Assembly: GCA_905214235.1 (NCBI GenBank) | Contig: CAJMLF010000003.1 | Span: forward strand, 1 to 64,000 | Length of the DNA: 64,000 nucleotides | Direction of reading: 5' to 3' | From: an uncultured bacterium | GTDB lineage: Bacteria; Bacillota; Bacilli; Lactobacillales; Lactobacillaceae | In this document: positions 8,242 through 22,475 of the stretch, in pieces | How positions within the stretch are numbered: position 1 is the first letter of the stretch | Layout: every line of letters begins with the position of its first letter | Program-made: the position numbers and the translations under genes | The notes under the pieces: model-generated | Databases searched by the model: none | What the model saw: the letters and a program-made list of their open reading frames with translations, nothing else | What the model was told of the DNA's origin: nothing

Positions 8242-9580
8242 TGTGTTTTCCTCCTTCCTTAAGGTAGCCTTTTTCGCTGAGCAGCTTGCGGAACTGCAGG
8301 ACGGCCGTGTAGGTGGCCAGAACGTAGACGTGCTGGCTTGGTAGCTGCTTGATCTTGTCCAGTACCTTTTCGAGGTTGGGTTCGTGCCAGATATTGTCGA
8401 TCCCCGCCATCGTCAGCCGGGTAGTAATGTCCTTGTAGCGTTCCCCACCGGTCATGTACTGCTGGATGTCCGACCGGGCCAGCTTCTCGAAGTTACCGTC
8501 CCAAATCCAACTGGTGTCGATCCCGTCGGCATACTTGGCGTTGAGCAAGAAAACGAAGCTAAAGGGTTTAGGGTCAGTCTCAATCATATCGAGGACCTGG
8601 TTTAAGCCCACCGGGTTCTTGACCAGAATCAGGGTGACGGCCTTGTCCTCAACGTTGATAACCTCCTGGCGACCAAAGACCTTTTCGTCCGCCTCAAAGG
8701 CGTGCTTAATCTGGGCTGGCGATACATTTAGAAAGCGACCGAGCGTGTAGGCGGCCAGGGCATTATAAATGTTGTAGAGCCCCCCAATCTTAATGGTGAA
8801 GGGGTGACCGTCAATTTCAAATGACGACTGGGTCGGTGTCATCTTTCCCAACTTGTTTACCGCGTAAGTTAACTCCGGCCGGTGAAAACCACAGTGGGGG
8901 CAGAAATAGTCGCCTAAACCGGCGTAAGTCCGCATGTGGTACTGCAGGATGTGTTGACACTTTGGACACAGCAGGCCATCGGTATTAGCCGGGGCATGAA
9001 AGGCCGGGCGGTACTCATGGTTAAAGCCGTAGTAGATCACCGGGTTAGGCAGGTCCTTACTATGGAAGAGCTGTTCGTCACCGTTGGCGATGATGGTTGC
9101 GTGCGGTGCCAGCTTAACCCCCTTAAGAATCTTGGCATAGGTGGTGTAGATTTCCCCGTAGCGGTCCATCTGGTCCCGAAAGATATTCGTAAAGACAAAG
9201 GCGATGGGGGTGATGTACTTGGTGACCTTTACCACGTTTGCCTCGTCGACTTCGAGCACGGCCAGCCCCTTTTTCTTGGGCCGGGGGGCGGTGATAAAGG
9301 TGGTCACGATTCCCTGTTCCATGTTTGATCCCGTAGGATTGGTGAGAACCTGGTCGTACTTTTCGCGTAGTACCCGGACGCTTAAGGCAGTGGTTAATGT
9401 CTTGCCATTTGTTCCAGTGACAATTACCAGATCATACCGTTTGCTGAAGGCCTGTAAAATATTTGGGTCTAGCTTGAGCGTTAATTTTCCCGGCAGCGAG
9501 CTCCCCCCGTTAAAAAAGTGGTGCAGGAACCAGTAACTGGAACGGCCAGCAAGTTCAGCAAATGAACTTCGAACTGACAT
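8234..9580 (-). CDS. murT: Lipid II isoglutaminyl synthase, Mur-ligase-like subunit MurT
   Basis: 448 residues. Mur ligase central domain with the ATP-binding loop VTGTNGKTLTT (about residue 55), followed by an inserted four-cysteine zinc ribbon (CPKCQ and, about 20 residues later, CPHCG) characteristic of MurT. The C-terminal DUF1727 region contacts GatD. The ATG has AAAGGAG upstream. It is transcribed divergently from tdk across a 187-base gap. It uses ATP to activate the D-Glu carboxylate of lipid II and takes ammonia from GatD. Confidence 0.92.
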   Translation of the reverse strand: MSVRSSFAELAGRSSYWFLHHFFNGGSSLPGKLTLKLDPNILQAFSKRYDLVIVTGTNGKTLTTALSVRVLREKYDQVLTNPTGSNMEQGIVTTFITAPRPKKKGLAVLEVDEANVVKVTKYITPIAFVFTNIFRDQMDRYGEIYTTYAKILKGVKLAPHATIIANGDEQLFHSKDLPNPVIYYGFNHEYRPAFHAPANTDGLLCPKCQHILQYHMRTYAGLGDYFCPHCGFHRPELTYAVNKLGKMTPTQSSFEIDGHPFTIKIGGLYNIYNALAAYTLGRFLNVSPAQIKHAFEADEKVFGRQEVINVEDKAVTLILVKNPVGLNQVLDMIETDPKPFSFVFLLNAKYADGIDTSWIWDGNFEKLARSDIQQYMTGGERYKDITTRLTMAGIDNIWHEPNLEKVLDKIKQLPSQHVYVLATYTAVLQFRKLLSEKGYLKEGGKHNG

Positions 9581-9767
9581 TGTAAACTACTCCTTTCAAT
9601 TTTAGTCTCTCCAGATAAATACTCTTTATTTTAAGCTTTATGGGAATAAAAAGAAAGAACCTTAACCGTAACTTATCATTTACCCGTTGCCCAGCTTGAA
9701 TAGTTTAAAAGCCGCCCGCTTTCCGATATAATTAAAAGGACTATGAAAAAAAAGGGGCAGTTATAAA

Positions 9768-10358
9768 GTGGCACAGCTGTTTTTCAAGTATGGGGCAATG
9801 AATTCGGGAAAGTCGATTGACATTCTCAAGGTTGCCCACAATTATGAGGAACAAGGGAAGCCGGTTGTCTTAATGACGAGCGGGGTCGACACCCGTTCTG
9901 GTGAGGGAATCATCGCCAGCCGGATCGGTTTGAAACGAAAAGTCAAACCGGTGATGGATGATACTAACATCTATGACTACGTAAGGTCGGTTGACCACAA
10001 GGTTTACTGTGTCTTGATCGATGAGGCACAGTTCCTTAAGAAGCGGCATGTCTTACAGTTGATTAAGATTGTCGACGAGCTAAATATTCCGGCCATGACC
10101 TTTGGCCTCAAGAACGATTTTCGTAACGAATTGTTTGAGGGCACCAAGTACCTCTTAATCTATGCCGATAAGATTGAGGAAATGAAGACGATTTGCTGGT
10201 TCTGTCCGCACAAGGCGACGATGAACCTGCGTATTCATGACGGCAAGCCGGTCTACGAGGGTGAACAGGTTCAGATCGGTGGCAACGAGTCTTACTACCC
10301 GGTCTGTCGAAAGCACTACTTTCACCCCTTATTAAATAAAGAAGAGGAGAATCGATAA
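9768..10358 (+). CDS. tdk: Thymidine kinase
   Basis: 196 residues from a GTG start behind AAAAGGGGCAG. Type II thymidine kinase: P-loop GAMNSGKS (residues 10-17), the DEAQF motif (VLIDEAQFL) and a zinc-binding lasso with CWFC and CRKH near the C-terminus. It salvages thymidine to dTMP. A -10 TATAAT (9727-9732) precedes it without a clear -35. The stop overlaps the prfA start in TAATG, so tdk leads an operon of translation-related genes, a common order in lactobacilli and bacilli. Confidence 0.93.
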   Translation: MAQLFFKYGAMNSGKSIDILKVAHNYEEQGKPVVLMTSGVDTRSGEGIIASRIGLKRKVKPVMDDTNIYDYVRSVDHKVYCVLIDEAQFLKKRHVLQLIKIVDELNIPAMTFGLKNDFRNELFEGTKYLLIYADKIEEMKTICWFCPHKATMNLRIHDGKPVYEGEQVQIGGNESYYPVCRKHYFHPLLNKEEENR

Positions 10359-11446
10359 TGGAAATTTCAGAGATCTTTGATAAGCTGCAAGCAGTTGCGG
10401 ACCGCTATGATGAATTAAACGAACTGATTAGTGATCCGGAAGTGATTGCCGATTCCCAACGGTTTATGAAACTCTCCAAGGAAGAGGGGAGCCTGCGGGT
10501 AACCGTTGAAAAGTATAACGAGTACAAGAAAGTCACCCAGACGATTAAAGATGACGAAGAGATGCTACGGGAAACCGACGACCCGGACCTGACGGCCATG
10601 ACCAAGGATGAGCTATCCGAGTCCCGTGACCAGCAGGCAAAGCTGGAAAAGGAGCTGGAAGTTCTCTTGATCCCGAAGGACCCGAACGACGATAAGAACA
10701 TCATCATGGAAATCCGGGGAGCCGCTGGTGGGGATGAAGCCAGCCTGTTTGCGGCCGACCTTTACAACATGTACCTTCACTATGCAGAAAAGCAGGGTTG
10801 GAAGGTTGAAGTCGTTGATAAGAACGAAACTGAAGTCGGCGGCTTCAAGGAAATTGCCCTGATGATCACCGGTGACAAGGTCTACTCCAAGCTGAAGTTT
10901 GAAAACGGTGCCCACCGGGTTCAACGGGTTCCCGTCACAGAGTCCGCCGGCCGGGTCCACACCTCAACCGCTACCGTTGGGGTGATGCCCGAAGCTGAGG
11001 ACGTTGACGTGGATATCGACCCAAAGGACATCCGGGTTGATGTTTACCGGTCCAGTGGTGCCGGTGGACAGCACGTCAACAAGACTTCTTCCGCGGTCCG
11101 GATGACCCACTTGCCAACCGGGATTGTGGTTGCCATGCAGGATGAACGTTCCCAGCAGCAAAACCGGGCTAAGGCCATGCGGATCCTGAAGTCCCGGGTT
11201 TACGACTACTACCAACAAAAGGAACAGAGTGCCTACGACGAAAAGCGGAAGAACGCCATCGGGACCGGGGACCGTTCGGAACGGATTCGGACATACAACT
11301 ACCCACAAAACCGGGTCACTGACCACCGGATTGGCTTAACCTTAAACAAGCTGGACAAGGTCATGTCGGGGGACCTCGACGAAATCATTGAAGCACTGAT
11401 CGTGGCCGACCAGACGAAGAAGCTGGAGCAATTGCGTAATGAATAG
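10358..11446 (+). CDS. prfA: Peptide chain release factor 1
   Basis: 362 residues, full length for RF1. Domain 3 carries the catalytic GGQ within [12 protein letters not shown] (about residue 230), where PrmC methylates the Gln; the following region has [13 protein letters not shown] and [14 protein letters not shown]. The codon-recognition loop is of the RF1 type, reading UAA and UAG. One-base overlap with tdk and 8-base overlap with prmC indicate one transcript. Confidence 0.96.
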   Translation: MEISEIFDKLQAVADRYDELNELISDPEVIADSQRFMKLSKEEGSLRVTVEKYNEYKKVTQTIKDDEEMLRETDDPDLTAMTKDELSESRDQQAKLEKELEVLLIPKDPNDDKNIIMEIRGAAGGDEASLFAADLYNMYLHYAEKQGWKVEVVDKNETEVGGFKEIALMITGDKVYSKLKFENGAHRVQRVPVTESAGRVHTSTATVGVMPEAEDVDVDIDPKDIRVDVYRSSGAGGQHVNKTSSAVRMTHLPTGIVVAMQDERSQQQNRAKAMRILKSRVYDYYQQKEQSAYDEKRKNAIGTGDRSERIRTYNYPQNRVTDHRIGLTLNKLDKVMSGDLDEIIEALIVADQTKKLEQLRNE

Positions 11447-12308
11447 GACGGCCTGGACCTACTTTGCGGCCCAGCGTTGGGCGCAAAAGGCCCTCCGGGA
11501 TAGTTCAGTCGACCCGGCCGCTCCCCAGTTTTTGCTTGAGCAGCGGCATAATTGGGACACGACCCACCTCTTGCTGCATAACCGGGACCTGATGCCGGCA
11601 GACGAGCAGGAGTGGTTTGAAGAAGCGGTTCAGCAGCTGTTAAAGGACGTGCCGGCCCAGTACATCGTTGGCAAGACCACCTTTTACGGCCGGCCTTTCC
11701 GGGTTACCAGGGATGTCCTAATTCCCGAACCGGAAACGGCCGAGTTGGTTGATTGGGTCCTGGCGACGGTTAAGGACACCGCACCATTAAAGGTTCTGGA
11801 CCTCGGAACAGGTAGTGGGGTGATCGGGATTACCCTGGCCCTGGAGCGGCCTGACTGGCAGGTCACCCTGTCAGACGTTTCGCCCGCAGTCCTGGAGGTT
11901 GCCCGGGAGAATGCTGACCGCCTGGGGGCTAAGGTACGAACGGTTACTAGTGACCTATTTGACCAGTTGGCAGGTGCCCGCTTTGACCTGATTGTCACCA
12001 ACCCGCCCTACATTGACCCGGCCGCTAAGGATAAGATGGACCAGGCCGTACTGGAATACGAACCGCCGCTGGCCCTGTTTGCCGATGAGCACGGCCTGGG
12101 TTTTTACCACCGCCTGTTTACCCAGGTGGGGGCTCACCTGACGGCTGACGGACAGGTATTTGCCGAGACTGGTTACGACCAGGAGGACAGTATTCAGGAG
12201 CTTCTTAAAAGATGTGATAAAAACGCCACAATCACGGTTCGCCATGATGTGGCTGATAAGATGAGGATGATGCACGCATGGGATTTTTCTGGCGCAGGAG
12301 GAAATTAG
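11439..12308 (+). CDS. prmC: Release factor glutamine methyltransferase PrmC
   Basis: 289 residues. N-terminal helical domain, then a Rossmann SAM-dependent methyltransferase: motif [14 protein letters not shown] (about residue 114) and the catalytic NPPY as TNPPYIDPA (about 187) that positions the glutamine amide. It methylates the GGQ glutamine of release factors, and it lies directly behind its substrate gene prfA with an 8-base overlap. Confidence 0.95.
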   Translation: MNRTAWTYFAAQRWAQKALRDSSVDPAAPQFLLEQRHNWDTTHLLLHNRDLMPADEQEWFEEAVQQLLKDVPAQYIVGKTTFYGRPFRVTRDVLIPEPETAELVDWVLATVKDTAPLKVLDLGTGSGVIGITLALERPDWQVTLSDVSPAVLEVARENADRLGAKVRTVTSDLFDQLAGARFDLIVTNPPYIDPAAKDKMDQAVLEYEPPLALFADEHGLGFYHRLFTQVGAHLTADGQVFAETGYDQEDSIQELLKRCDKNATITVRHDVADKMRMMHAWDFSGAGGN

Positions 12309-12313
12309 TAAGA

Positions 12314-13342
12314 ATGAACACGAAAATTTATCAATTAAACCAGATTGACGAAGCGGCGGCCGCCCTGAAACGTGGTGAACTGGTCGCCTTTCCAACCGAG
12401 ACCGTCTACGGTTTAGGGGCCGATGCTACCAATGAAGCCGCAGTCAAGAACGTTTACCTGGCTAAGGGCCGACCAAGCGATAACCCGTTGATTGTCCACG
12501 TTAACTCGGTGGCCATGGTCGAAAAGTACGCGGCCGAGATTCCGGATAACGCCCGGAAGCTGATGAAGGCCTTCTGGCCGGGCTCGCTGACAATTATCCT
12601 GAAGATCAAGAAGGGGGCCCTCTCGAAGACGGTCACCGGGGGCTTAGATACAGTTGCCTTCCGTTTTCCAGACTGCCAGCCAACGCTGGACCTGATTGGC
12701 AAGGCCGGCGTCCCGATGGTGGGTCCTTCCGCCAACACCTCGGGGAAGCCGAGTCCTACCACTGCGCAACACGTTTACCACGACCTGAACGGTAAGATTA
12801 CCGGGATCCTGGATAATGGACCGACCCGGGTTGGGGTTGAATCAACGGTCCTGGACATGTCAACGGATACCCCGGTCATTCTCCGGCCAGGTGCCGTTAC
12901 CAAGAAGGACATTGAGAGCGTCATCGGATCAATTGACCTGAACCACCATAAGGTTGGCAAGAATGAGATACCGAAGGCCCCGGGGATGAAGTACAAGCAC
13001 TACGCCCCGAGCGCCCAGGTCTACATTGTTGATGACGGGACCGACTGGGCCACCGTTGCCAAGTGGGTGAGTGAGCAACCATTTGACGTTGGCTTCATGG
13101 CCACGGAAGACGTTCTAAAGGGCTTGAACCTGCCGATGAATGCCGTCCAGTTCTCCCTTGGCAAAAACGTTACTGACGCGAGTGCCCGCCTCTTTGATGG
13201 CTTGCGGGAATTCGATGACCAACCAAACGTAAAGGCCATCGTCACCCAGGCGTTCCCGGCCCACGACCTCGGGGGTGCCTACATGAACCGACTGAACAAA
13301 TCCGCTGGTGGTGTTCATTTCGACCCCCAGCAAGTAAAATAA
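12314..13342 (+). CDS. L-threonylcarbamoyladenylate synthase (Sua5/YwlC type)
   Basis: 342 residues from the ATG at 12314, chosen over the in-frame ATG at 12278 because GGAGGAAATTAG lies just upstream and the earlier start is within prmC. The N-terminal YrdC domain has FPTETVYGLGADA and the KGRPSDNPLIVHV motif plus PGSLTIIL; the C-terminal Sua5 domain (from about residue 210) starts near APGMKYKHYAP. The enzyme makes threonylcarbamoyl-AMP from Thr, bicarbonate and ATP for the t6A modification of ANN-decoding tRNAs. In many lactobacilli glyA follows; here upp follows directly. Confidence 0.93.
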   Translation: MNTKIYQLNQIDEAAAALKRGELVAFPTETVYGLGADATNEAAVKNVYLAKGRPSDNPLIVHVNSVAMVEKYAAEIPDNARKLMKAFWPGSLTIILKIKKGALSKTVTGGLDTVAFRFPDCQPTLDLIGKAGVPMVGPSANTSGKPSPTTAQHVYHDLNGKITGILDNGPTRVGVESTVLDMSTDTPVILRPGAVTKKDIESVIGSIDLNHHKVGKNEIPKAPGMKYKHYAPSAQVYIVDDGTDWATVAKWVSEQPFDVGFMATEDVLKGLNLPMNAVQFSLGKNVTDASARLFDGLREFDDQPNVKAIVTQAFPAHDLGGAYMNRLNKSAGGVHFDPQQVK

Positions 13343-13362
13343 TGAGCAAAGTTTTAAAAAAT

Positions 13363-13403
13363 AAGGTGAGAAGCTAACAACTTCTCCTTTTTTTTGGTAA
13401 AAT
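13363..13403 (+). terminator. Terminator after the tdk-ywlC operon, with the upp -10 box
   Basis: GAGAAG and CTTCTC pair around a 7-base loop (AAGGTGAGAAG to CTTCTCCTT), followed by eight T residues. A -10 TAAAAT (13398-13403) for upp follows immediately, with no good -35, so the start of upp transcription is less certain. Confidence 0.65.
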
Positions 13404-13433
13404 AGGGGAGAAATTCAAAGGAGTGTATTTGGC

Positions 13434-14069
13434 ATGGGTAAATTTGAAGTTATGGATCACCCGCTGATCCAACACAAGTTGACAATGATTCGGGACAAGA
13501 ATGTTGGGACGAAGTTTTTCCGGGAAACGGTTAAGGAAATTTCAACCCTGATGGCCTATGAAGTGGCACGGGATATGCCACTGAAGGACGTGGAAGTTGA
13601 AACACCAATTGCTAAGACCACTAAGAAGGAATTGGCCGGTAAGAAAGTTGCCATTATCCCAATCCTGCGGGCTGGTCTCGGGATGGTTGATGGGATGACC
13701 GACTTGATCCCAGCTGCCAAGATTGGCTTTATTGGTATGTACCGTGACGAAGAAACCCTGAAGCCTCATGAATACTTTGTAAAGCTGCCAAATGATATCA
13801 CCGAACGGCAATTGTTCATTGTTGACCCAATGCTTGCCACTGGGGGTTCTGCAATGATGGCAATTGAGGCCTTGAAGAAGCGTGGCTGCCAAGAAAAGAA
13901 CATGAAGTTTGCCTGCTTGGTCGCTGCTCCTGAAGGTGTTAAGGCTGTCCGGGAAGCTTACCCAGACGTTGACCTTTACGCTGCGGCCCTTGATGACCAC
14001 CTGAACGAAGATGGTTACATTGTGCCCGGCCTTGGTGATGCCGGTGACCGGCTCTTCGGTACGAAGTAA
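13434..14069 (+). CDS. upp: Uracil phosphoribosyltransferase
   Basis: 211 residues, the usual length. The type I PRPP-binding motif is [16 protein letters not shown] (about residues 125-140), with the uracil-binding C-terminus [14 protein letters not shown]. It salvages uracil with PRPP to UMP. The RBS is AAAGGAG. Transcribed as a single gene between two terminators, immediately upstream of the YibE/F pair and the ATP synthase operon, a conserved upp-atp linkage in Firmicutes. Confidence 0.96.
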   Translation: MGKFEVMDHPLIQHKLTMIRDKNVGTKFFRETVKEISTLMAYEVARDMPLKDVEVETPIAKTTKKELAGKKVAIIPILRAGLGMVDGMTDLIPAAKIGFIGMYRDEETLKPHEYFVKLPNDITERQLFIVDPMLATGGSAMMAIEALKKRGCQEKNMKFACLVAAPEGVKAVREAYPDVDLYAAALDDHLNEDGYIVPGLGDAGDRLFGTK

Positions 14070-14086
14070 TTAGCAATAATTAAAAG

Positions 14087-14137
14087 AAAAGCCAACCGTT
14101 ACAAAAACGTAAAGTTTTTTGACGGTGGCTTTTTTTG
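14087..14137 (+). terminator. Terminator after upp
   Basis: AAAAGCCAACCGT pairs with ACGGTGGCTTTT across a loop that contains a smaller hairpin, ending in a run of seven T residues. It starts about 20 bases after the upp stop. Confidence 0.8.
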
Positions 14138-14190
14138 TTTCGTTTGAGGGGTACAATGACAACTAGTTTATTGTGAAGGGATGAAAAATT

Positions 14191-15300
14191 GTGAGTCACG
14201 GTTGGATAAGCAGACGACTACCCTTGTTTATCATCTTGCTGGTGATTGGTGCGGTTGCCCTCCTTTTTACGAGTCACAATCAGCGATTCTACCGGCGGCC
14301 AATTGCCCAGGTGGAGGCGGTCAAGGCGGGGACAGTCCAGCGGACAAGCGACCAGTTTAAAAACGTTGATCATGAGCATAACCAGACACTGACTGTCCGT
14401 TTGATGAATACGCGTTACCGGGGGCAGCGGCTGCAAGTTAGCAACACCTATAGTGATTCCCAGCCGATGGACCAGCGCTACCATGTCGGTGACCAGATTT
14501 TCTTGACCCAGTTACGGAAGGGGCACCACAAACTGAGCGCTAACGTGGCGGGTTACAAGCGCGACACTGTGGTCGTCTTCTTGTGCTGGCTGGTCTGCCT
14601 GATGCTGATAATGATGATGGGGCGGGCTGGTTCGCTGGCCCTGGCGAGTGTTGTCGTTAACTCCCTGCTCTTTATTATTGCAATCGAAATTGACCTCAAG
14701 AACAATGGTCAACATGTCCTGTTGATCTTTGGTACCCTGGCGGTTATTTTTACCGTCGTCAGCCTCTTACTGATTCTGGGCCCCACCAAGAAAATGTTGG
14801 CAACCGTAGCGGCGACGCTTCTGGGGACCTTCCTCGCCCTGGGGTTAAGCCTCCTTGTCTTTTCCTGGACCCACGAACGGGGAATTTACTATGAATCAAT
14901 GCAGTACGTGACTCAGGTCCCGCGACCGCTGTTTGTTGCGGAAACCCTGTTGGGCTCCCTTGGTGCGGTGATGGACGAGTCGAGTGATATTATTGCGACC
15001 CTGTTTGAACTTAAGCAGCTGAACCCGCAGATTGGCCGGGGGGCACTCTTCATGTCAGGGCGCAACGTTGGTAAGTCCATCATGGGGCCATTGATTAACG
15101 TCCTGTTCTTGATCTTTATGGCGGAGACCTTTACGTCCAGCCTCCTTTATATTAAGAACGGCAACTCCTGGGGCTACACCTTTGCCATGAATATGAGTTT
15201 GGGGACGGTCCAGAGCTTGGTCAGCGGGATTGGCATTGTCCTGGCCGTACCGCTCGTTAGTGGGTTCGGTGCGTTATTACTGGGGAGGCAGAAAAAATGA
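14191..15300 (+). CDS. YibE/F family membrane protein (first of pair)
   Basis: 369 residues from a GTG start. One N-terminal transmembrane segment (LPLFIILLVIGAVALLF), then a soluble extracytoplasmic-type domain (residues 35-125), then about seven hydrophobic helices. Matches the YibE/F family pattern, including the TLLGSLGAVMDESSDI and GRNVGKSIMGPLINVLFL stretches. The function of this family is not established; a transport role is often assumed. The stop overlaps the next gene start by 4 bases (ATGA), so the two are likely subunits of one membrane complex. Confidence 0.8.
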   Translation: MSHGWISRRLPLFIILLVIGAVALLFTSHNQRFYRRPIAQVEAVKAGTVQRTSDQFKNVDHEHNQTLTVRLMNTRYRGQRLQVSNTYSDSQPMDQRYHVGDQIFLTQLRKGHHKLSANVAGYKRDTVVVFLCWLVCLMLIMMMGRAGSLALASVVVNSLLFIIAIEIDLKNNGQHVLLIFGTLAVIFTVVSLLLILGPTKKMLATVAATLLGTFLALGLSLLVFSWTHERGIYYESMQYVTQVPRPLFVAETLLGSLGAVMDESSDIIATLFELKQLNPQIGRGALFMSGRNVGKSIMGPLINVLFLIFMAETFTSSLLYIKNGNSWGYTFAMNMSLGTVQSLVSGIGIVLAVPLVSGFGALLLGRQKK

Positions 15301-16064
15301 CAACCATTACTGCATTGGGCATTGTCCTCTTGATCCTGATGGTCGCGGTCGGCGGCAAGCAGGGATGGACGGCTTTTCTAAGCTTGATTCTGAATTTTGG
15401 CTTCCTGTATTTTGCAATTGTTTTGATTGCCTTTCACGTGCCGCCGCTCTTTGTGACGATCACAACGGGAATTATCATCCTGGCCATTACCATCTTTATG
15501 GGGGAGGACGACCTGCGGACAACGATCACCGCCTTCTATGCCGCGCTAATCGTTACCGCGATTTTGATTGTCCTTATCTTCGTGGTCGAGCACTGGGCGA
15601 TGGTCCAAGGCTTCGGGACCGAAGACAGCGATGACCTGGAGGGGATGTCGATTCTAATTGGGATCAGCTACTTCAAAGTCACGGTAACGGTAACCACTCT
15701 GAGTACGCTGGGGGCGATTGCGGAAGCGGCGATGGCGATCGCGGCGGGCTTAACCGAAATCCTCCAGACCCATCCGGAAGTTGGCAACCGCCAGCTAATG
15801 GTCAGTGGGATGACAATTGGCCGCCAGATCATCGGAACAACGTTTAACACCCTGTTCTTTGGCTTCTTCGGTGGCTTTTTGGCCCTCTTCATCTGGTTTG
15901 CCGGCCTCAACTACTCGTTGGGAACAATCATGAATAATAAAATCTTCGTGGCGGAGATGATTGAAATCCTCATTTCATTTGTCGGTGTTCTGCTGACGGT
16001 TCCCACGACGGCCTGGATAATGACGAGGCGGCGAAATAAAATCGCCGATAAGCAAGATTCCTAA
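15297..16064 (+). CDS. YibE/F family membrane protein (second of pair)
   Basis: 255 residues, almost entirely hydrophobic with about seven transmembrane helices and no large soluble domain. It has the same family hallmark as its neighbour (TLSTLGAIAEAAMAIAAG, then a GRQIIGTTFNTLFF stretch paralleling GRNVGKSIMGPLINVLFL), so the two genes look like ancient duplicates. Four-base overlap with the first gene. A strong terminator follows at 16091-16121, separating the pair from the ATP synthase operon. Confidence 0.8.
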   Translation: MTTITALGIVLLILMVAVGGKQGWTAFLSLILNFGFLYFAIVLIAFHVPPLFVTITTGIIILAITIFMGEDDLRTTITAFYAALIVTAILIVLIFVVEHWAMVQGFGTEDSDDLEGMSILIGISYFKVTVTVTTLSTLGAIAEAAMAIAAGLTEILQTHPEVGNRQLMVSGMTIGRQIIGTTFNTLFFGFFGGFLALFIWFAGLNYSLGTIMNNKIFVAEMIEILISFVGVLLTVPTTAWIMTRRRNKIADKQDS

Positions 16065-16090
16065 TTTTAATAAAGCAAATTCAAAATATG

Positions 16091-16121
16091 AATGGCGAAG
16101 GGTAACCCTTCGCCATTTTTC
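16091..16121 (+). terminator. Terminator after the YibE/F pair
   Basis: ATGGCGAAGGG pairs with CCCTTCGCCAT around a very short loop, followed by TTTTTCTTTC. Confidence 0.9.
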
Positions 16122-16130
16122 TTTCAAGAG

Positions 16131-16146
16131 ACTTGTCCGGATAAAA
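16131..16146 (+). promoter_or_regulatory. Arabinose-operator-like 16-mer upstream of the ATP synthase operon
   Basis: ACTTGTCCGGATAAAA matches the operator motif found between the -35 and -10 boxes of the arabinose genes (for example ATTTATCCGGACAAGT at 39655-39670, read on the other strand). Unlike those sites it is not clearly embedded in a promoter and lies about 150 bases upstream of the ATP synthase promoter. Confidence 0.35.
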
Positions 16147-16231
16147 AGAATTAAATGCTGATAAAGAAAAGAATTAAAATTCAGTTAGTATTAATAATAA
16201 ACTAATCTCAATTGTCTCAATTAAAATCACG

Positions 16232-16411
16232 AAAGCGCTTAATGACGGGAAAAAACAGTTGTTGGAAATTGTTTCATTTGTCTAATGTTTTTTGATATTT
16301 GCCCTGAATGATGATAATATTACTAACGTAACTTGGGCTAATTCGTTTTTCTTTGCGACGTTTTCCAATTTACAGCCAAATTATTGTTATAAGGAAAGAG
16401 GTGGAATATGA
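16232..16411 (+). promoter_or_regulatory. ATP synthase operon promoter region
   Basis: A good promoter, TTGATA (16292-16297), 17-bp spacer, TAATAT (16315-16320), drives atpB-atpC, leaving an untranslated leader of about 85 bases that ends in AAAGAGGTGG. A cre-like core GAAAGCGCTTAA sits at 16231-16242. The gap 16065-16411 holds the terminator, the operator-like site and this promoter, with no additional gene. Confidence 0.65.
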
Positions 16412-17119
16412 ATGGGCGGTGATGCTTTAACTTTTAAGCTTTTCGGACTGACGTTCAATACAACGAACATAGTCTCTGGACTGATTATCTACGCAATCGT
16501 GTTCTTCACTCTTTACGGGATGTCACGAAAGATTCAAATGAAGCCAAAGGGTGCTCAAAACGTTCTTGAGTGGCTGATTGACTTCACGAATGGGATTGTG
16601 CGGAGCCAGATGCCAGCGTCAGAGCGGGGACACTATAGTTTCTTTGCCTTCGTTCTGTTTGTCTTCATCTTCTTCGCCAACCAATTCGGGTTGCTGTTCC
16701 AATTCCATTGGAATGGTGCCGAAGTGCTTAGAAGTCCTACGGCAGACCCCGTTGTTACGTTAACATTCTCACTGATGGTAATGGCACTCGCACACTTTGC
16801 GGGAGTCGCTCATAATGGCCTTGGTGGTTACCTGAAGAACTACACGAAGCCATTTACCCTGATGCTGCCTATTAACATCATTGAAGACTTCGCTAACTTC
16901 TTAACGCTGGGTCTCCGTATCTTTGGTAACATTTTTGCCGGTGAACTGTTGATGAGTTTAATTGCTAACATGGCATTCTCTCATGGCGTCTTGACAATTA
17001 TTCCAGGATTGCTGCTGGAGCTTGCATGGCAAGGATTCTCAATCTTTATTGGTTCAATTCAGGCATATGTCTTTGTAACATTAACGACGGTTTATATTTC
17101 TCGGAAGGTTTCCGAATAA
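16412..17119 (+). CDS. atpB: F1Fo ATP synthase subunit a
   Basis: 235 residues with five to six transmembrane helices. The conserved proton-channel helix reads [19 protein letters not shown], containing the essential Arg, and the C-terminus has [14 protein letters not shown]. The start at 16412 is preferred: an ATG four bases upstream (16408) opens only a 4-codon frame ending in TGA at 16420-16422 that overlaps this start. Subunit a forms the stator half of the proton path against the c-ring. First gene of the operon. Confidence 0.95.
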   Translation: MGGDALTFKLFGLTFNTTNIVSGLIIYAIVFFTLYGMSRKIQMKPKGAQNVLEWLIDFTNGIVRSQMPASERGHYSFFAFVLFVFIFFANQFGLLFQFHWNGAEVLRSPTADPVVTLTFSLMVMALAHFAGVAHNGLGGYLKNYTKPFTLMLPINIIEDFANFLTLGLRIFGNIFAGELLMSLIANMAFSHGVLTIIPGLLLELAWQGFSIFIGSIQAYVFVTLTTVYISRKVSE

Positions 17120-17122
17120 TAA

Positions 17123-17362
<240 letters not shown>

Positions 17363-17405
17363 TTATTGTAATCACTTTTATTTTTAGACAAGGAGGTGTC
17401 AATAG

Positions 17406-17924
17406 ATGTTTGTGAACAATGTGTTAGCTGAATCGAACAGTTTATACGTTGGCGACTTGATTTTCTACATTGTCACCTTCATTATCCTGATGTTGCTGGT
17501 CAAGCACTTTGCTTGGGGCCCGGTTACTAACATGATGAAGAAACGGGCAGATAAGATTGCCAGTGACATTGACAATGCTGCTAAGTCCCGTGAAAATGCC
17601 GAAAAGATGGCTGCTAAGCGTCAAGCTGAACTGCAAAATTCACGTCAAGAAGCTGCTGACATTGTTAACAATGCCAAGAAGTCAGCCGAAACACAACGAG
17701 CACAAATTGTTGAAGCAGCACAAAATGATGCTCAAGCACTTAAGCAACAGGCACAACAAGATGCTGAACAAGCACGTCGTGACGCCTTGAACGGTGCTAA
17801 GGATGACGTTGCAAACTTATCTATTGAGATTGCTTCCAAGCTCATCCAAAAAGAATTAAAGGCAGACGATCAAAAGGAATTGATCGACTCCTACATCGAA
17901 GGGTTGGTAGATCATGAGTCTTGA
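17406..17924 (+). CDS. atpF: F1Fo ATP synthase subunit b
   Basis: 172 residues: one N-terminal transmembrane helix ([18 protein letters not shown], about residues 20-37) and a long charged, Ala/Gln/Lys-rich coiled coil that forms the peripheral stalk. Overlaps atpH by 11 bases. RBS AAGGAGGTG. Confidence 0.95.
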   Translation: MFVNNVLAESNSLYVGDLIFYIVTFIILMLLVKHFAWGPVTNMMKKRADKIASDIDNAAKSRENAEKMAAKRQAELQNSRQEAADIVNNAKKSAETQRAQIVEAAQNDAQALKQQAQQDAEQARRDALNGAKDDVANLSIEIASKLIQKELKADDQKELIDSYIEGLVDHES

Positions 17925-18456
17925 TAAGAAGACGGTTGCTCGCCGTTATGCACGGGCACTGTTTGAATTGGTCGATGCAGACAACGAAGTCGATCAAACT
18001 TATCAAGAACTAATTGCGTTACGCCAAGTCTTTGAGGACAACGAAGGACTGGAGTCTGCTTTGGCAGGGGTTCAAATGTCCCTCGATGATAAAAAAGCGT
18101 TGGTCAGTGACTTGCAACAGGGTGCTTCCCAGTATGTTAAGAATCTGATTCAAATGCTTTTTGATTACGGCCGCATGGATTGTATGGTCGCGATTATTGA
18201 TGAGTTTGAACGGCGGTATGACGCTAAGAATAAGCGGATGCATGCTGACGTTGTTACAGCGATCCAACTCGATAAACAACAACGGGACCAACTTTCAGCC
18301 AACCTGGCCCAGCGTTTTGGCGCTAACGAGGTTGTATTAAACGAAAGTGTAGATCCTGAAATTTTAGGTGGGGTTATTGTTCATGCTGACCATAAGACGC
18401 TTGATGGTAGCCTCAGCTCAAAGATTAAGCAAATTCGTCGTTTACTAGTTAGATAA
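17914..18456 (+). CDS. atpH: F1Fo ATP synthase subunit delta
   Basis: 180 residues, standard length. Starts with [12 protein letters not shown], the family N-terminal motif, and ends with the conserved [20 protein letters not shown] segment followed by IRRLLVR. It links the b-subunit stalk to the alpha3beta3 head. The start is inside the end of atpF. Confidence 0.95.
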   Translation: MSLDKKTVARRYARALFELVDADNEVDQTYQELIALRQVFEDNEGLESALAGVQMSLDDKKALVSDLQQGASQYVKNLIQMLFDYGRMDCMVAIIDEFERRYDAKNKRMHADVVTAIQLDKQQRDQLSANLAQRFGANEVVLNESVDPEILGGVIVHADHKTLDGSLSSKIKQIRRLLVR

Positions 18457-18473
18457 AATAGATCTTTTGTTAA

Positions 18474-20021
<1,548 letters not shown>

Positions 20022-20055
20022 TGAATAATACTAGTCGAAAGGACGGTGAGATTTA

Positions 20056-22463
<2,408 letters not shown>

Positions 22464-22475
22464 GAGGGATAATTT

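Noticed and set aside
9606-9621. Possible arabinose-operator-like sequence between murT and tdk
   Set aside because: On the minus strand ATTTATCTGGAGAGAC matches the motif at only about 11 of 16 positions and lacks the palindromic right half.
15230-15634. Cys/Asp/Arg-rich frame overlapping the YibE/F pair
   Set aside because: It overlaps two well-supported membrane protein genes in another frame and looks like a +1 shadow with unusual composition.
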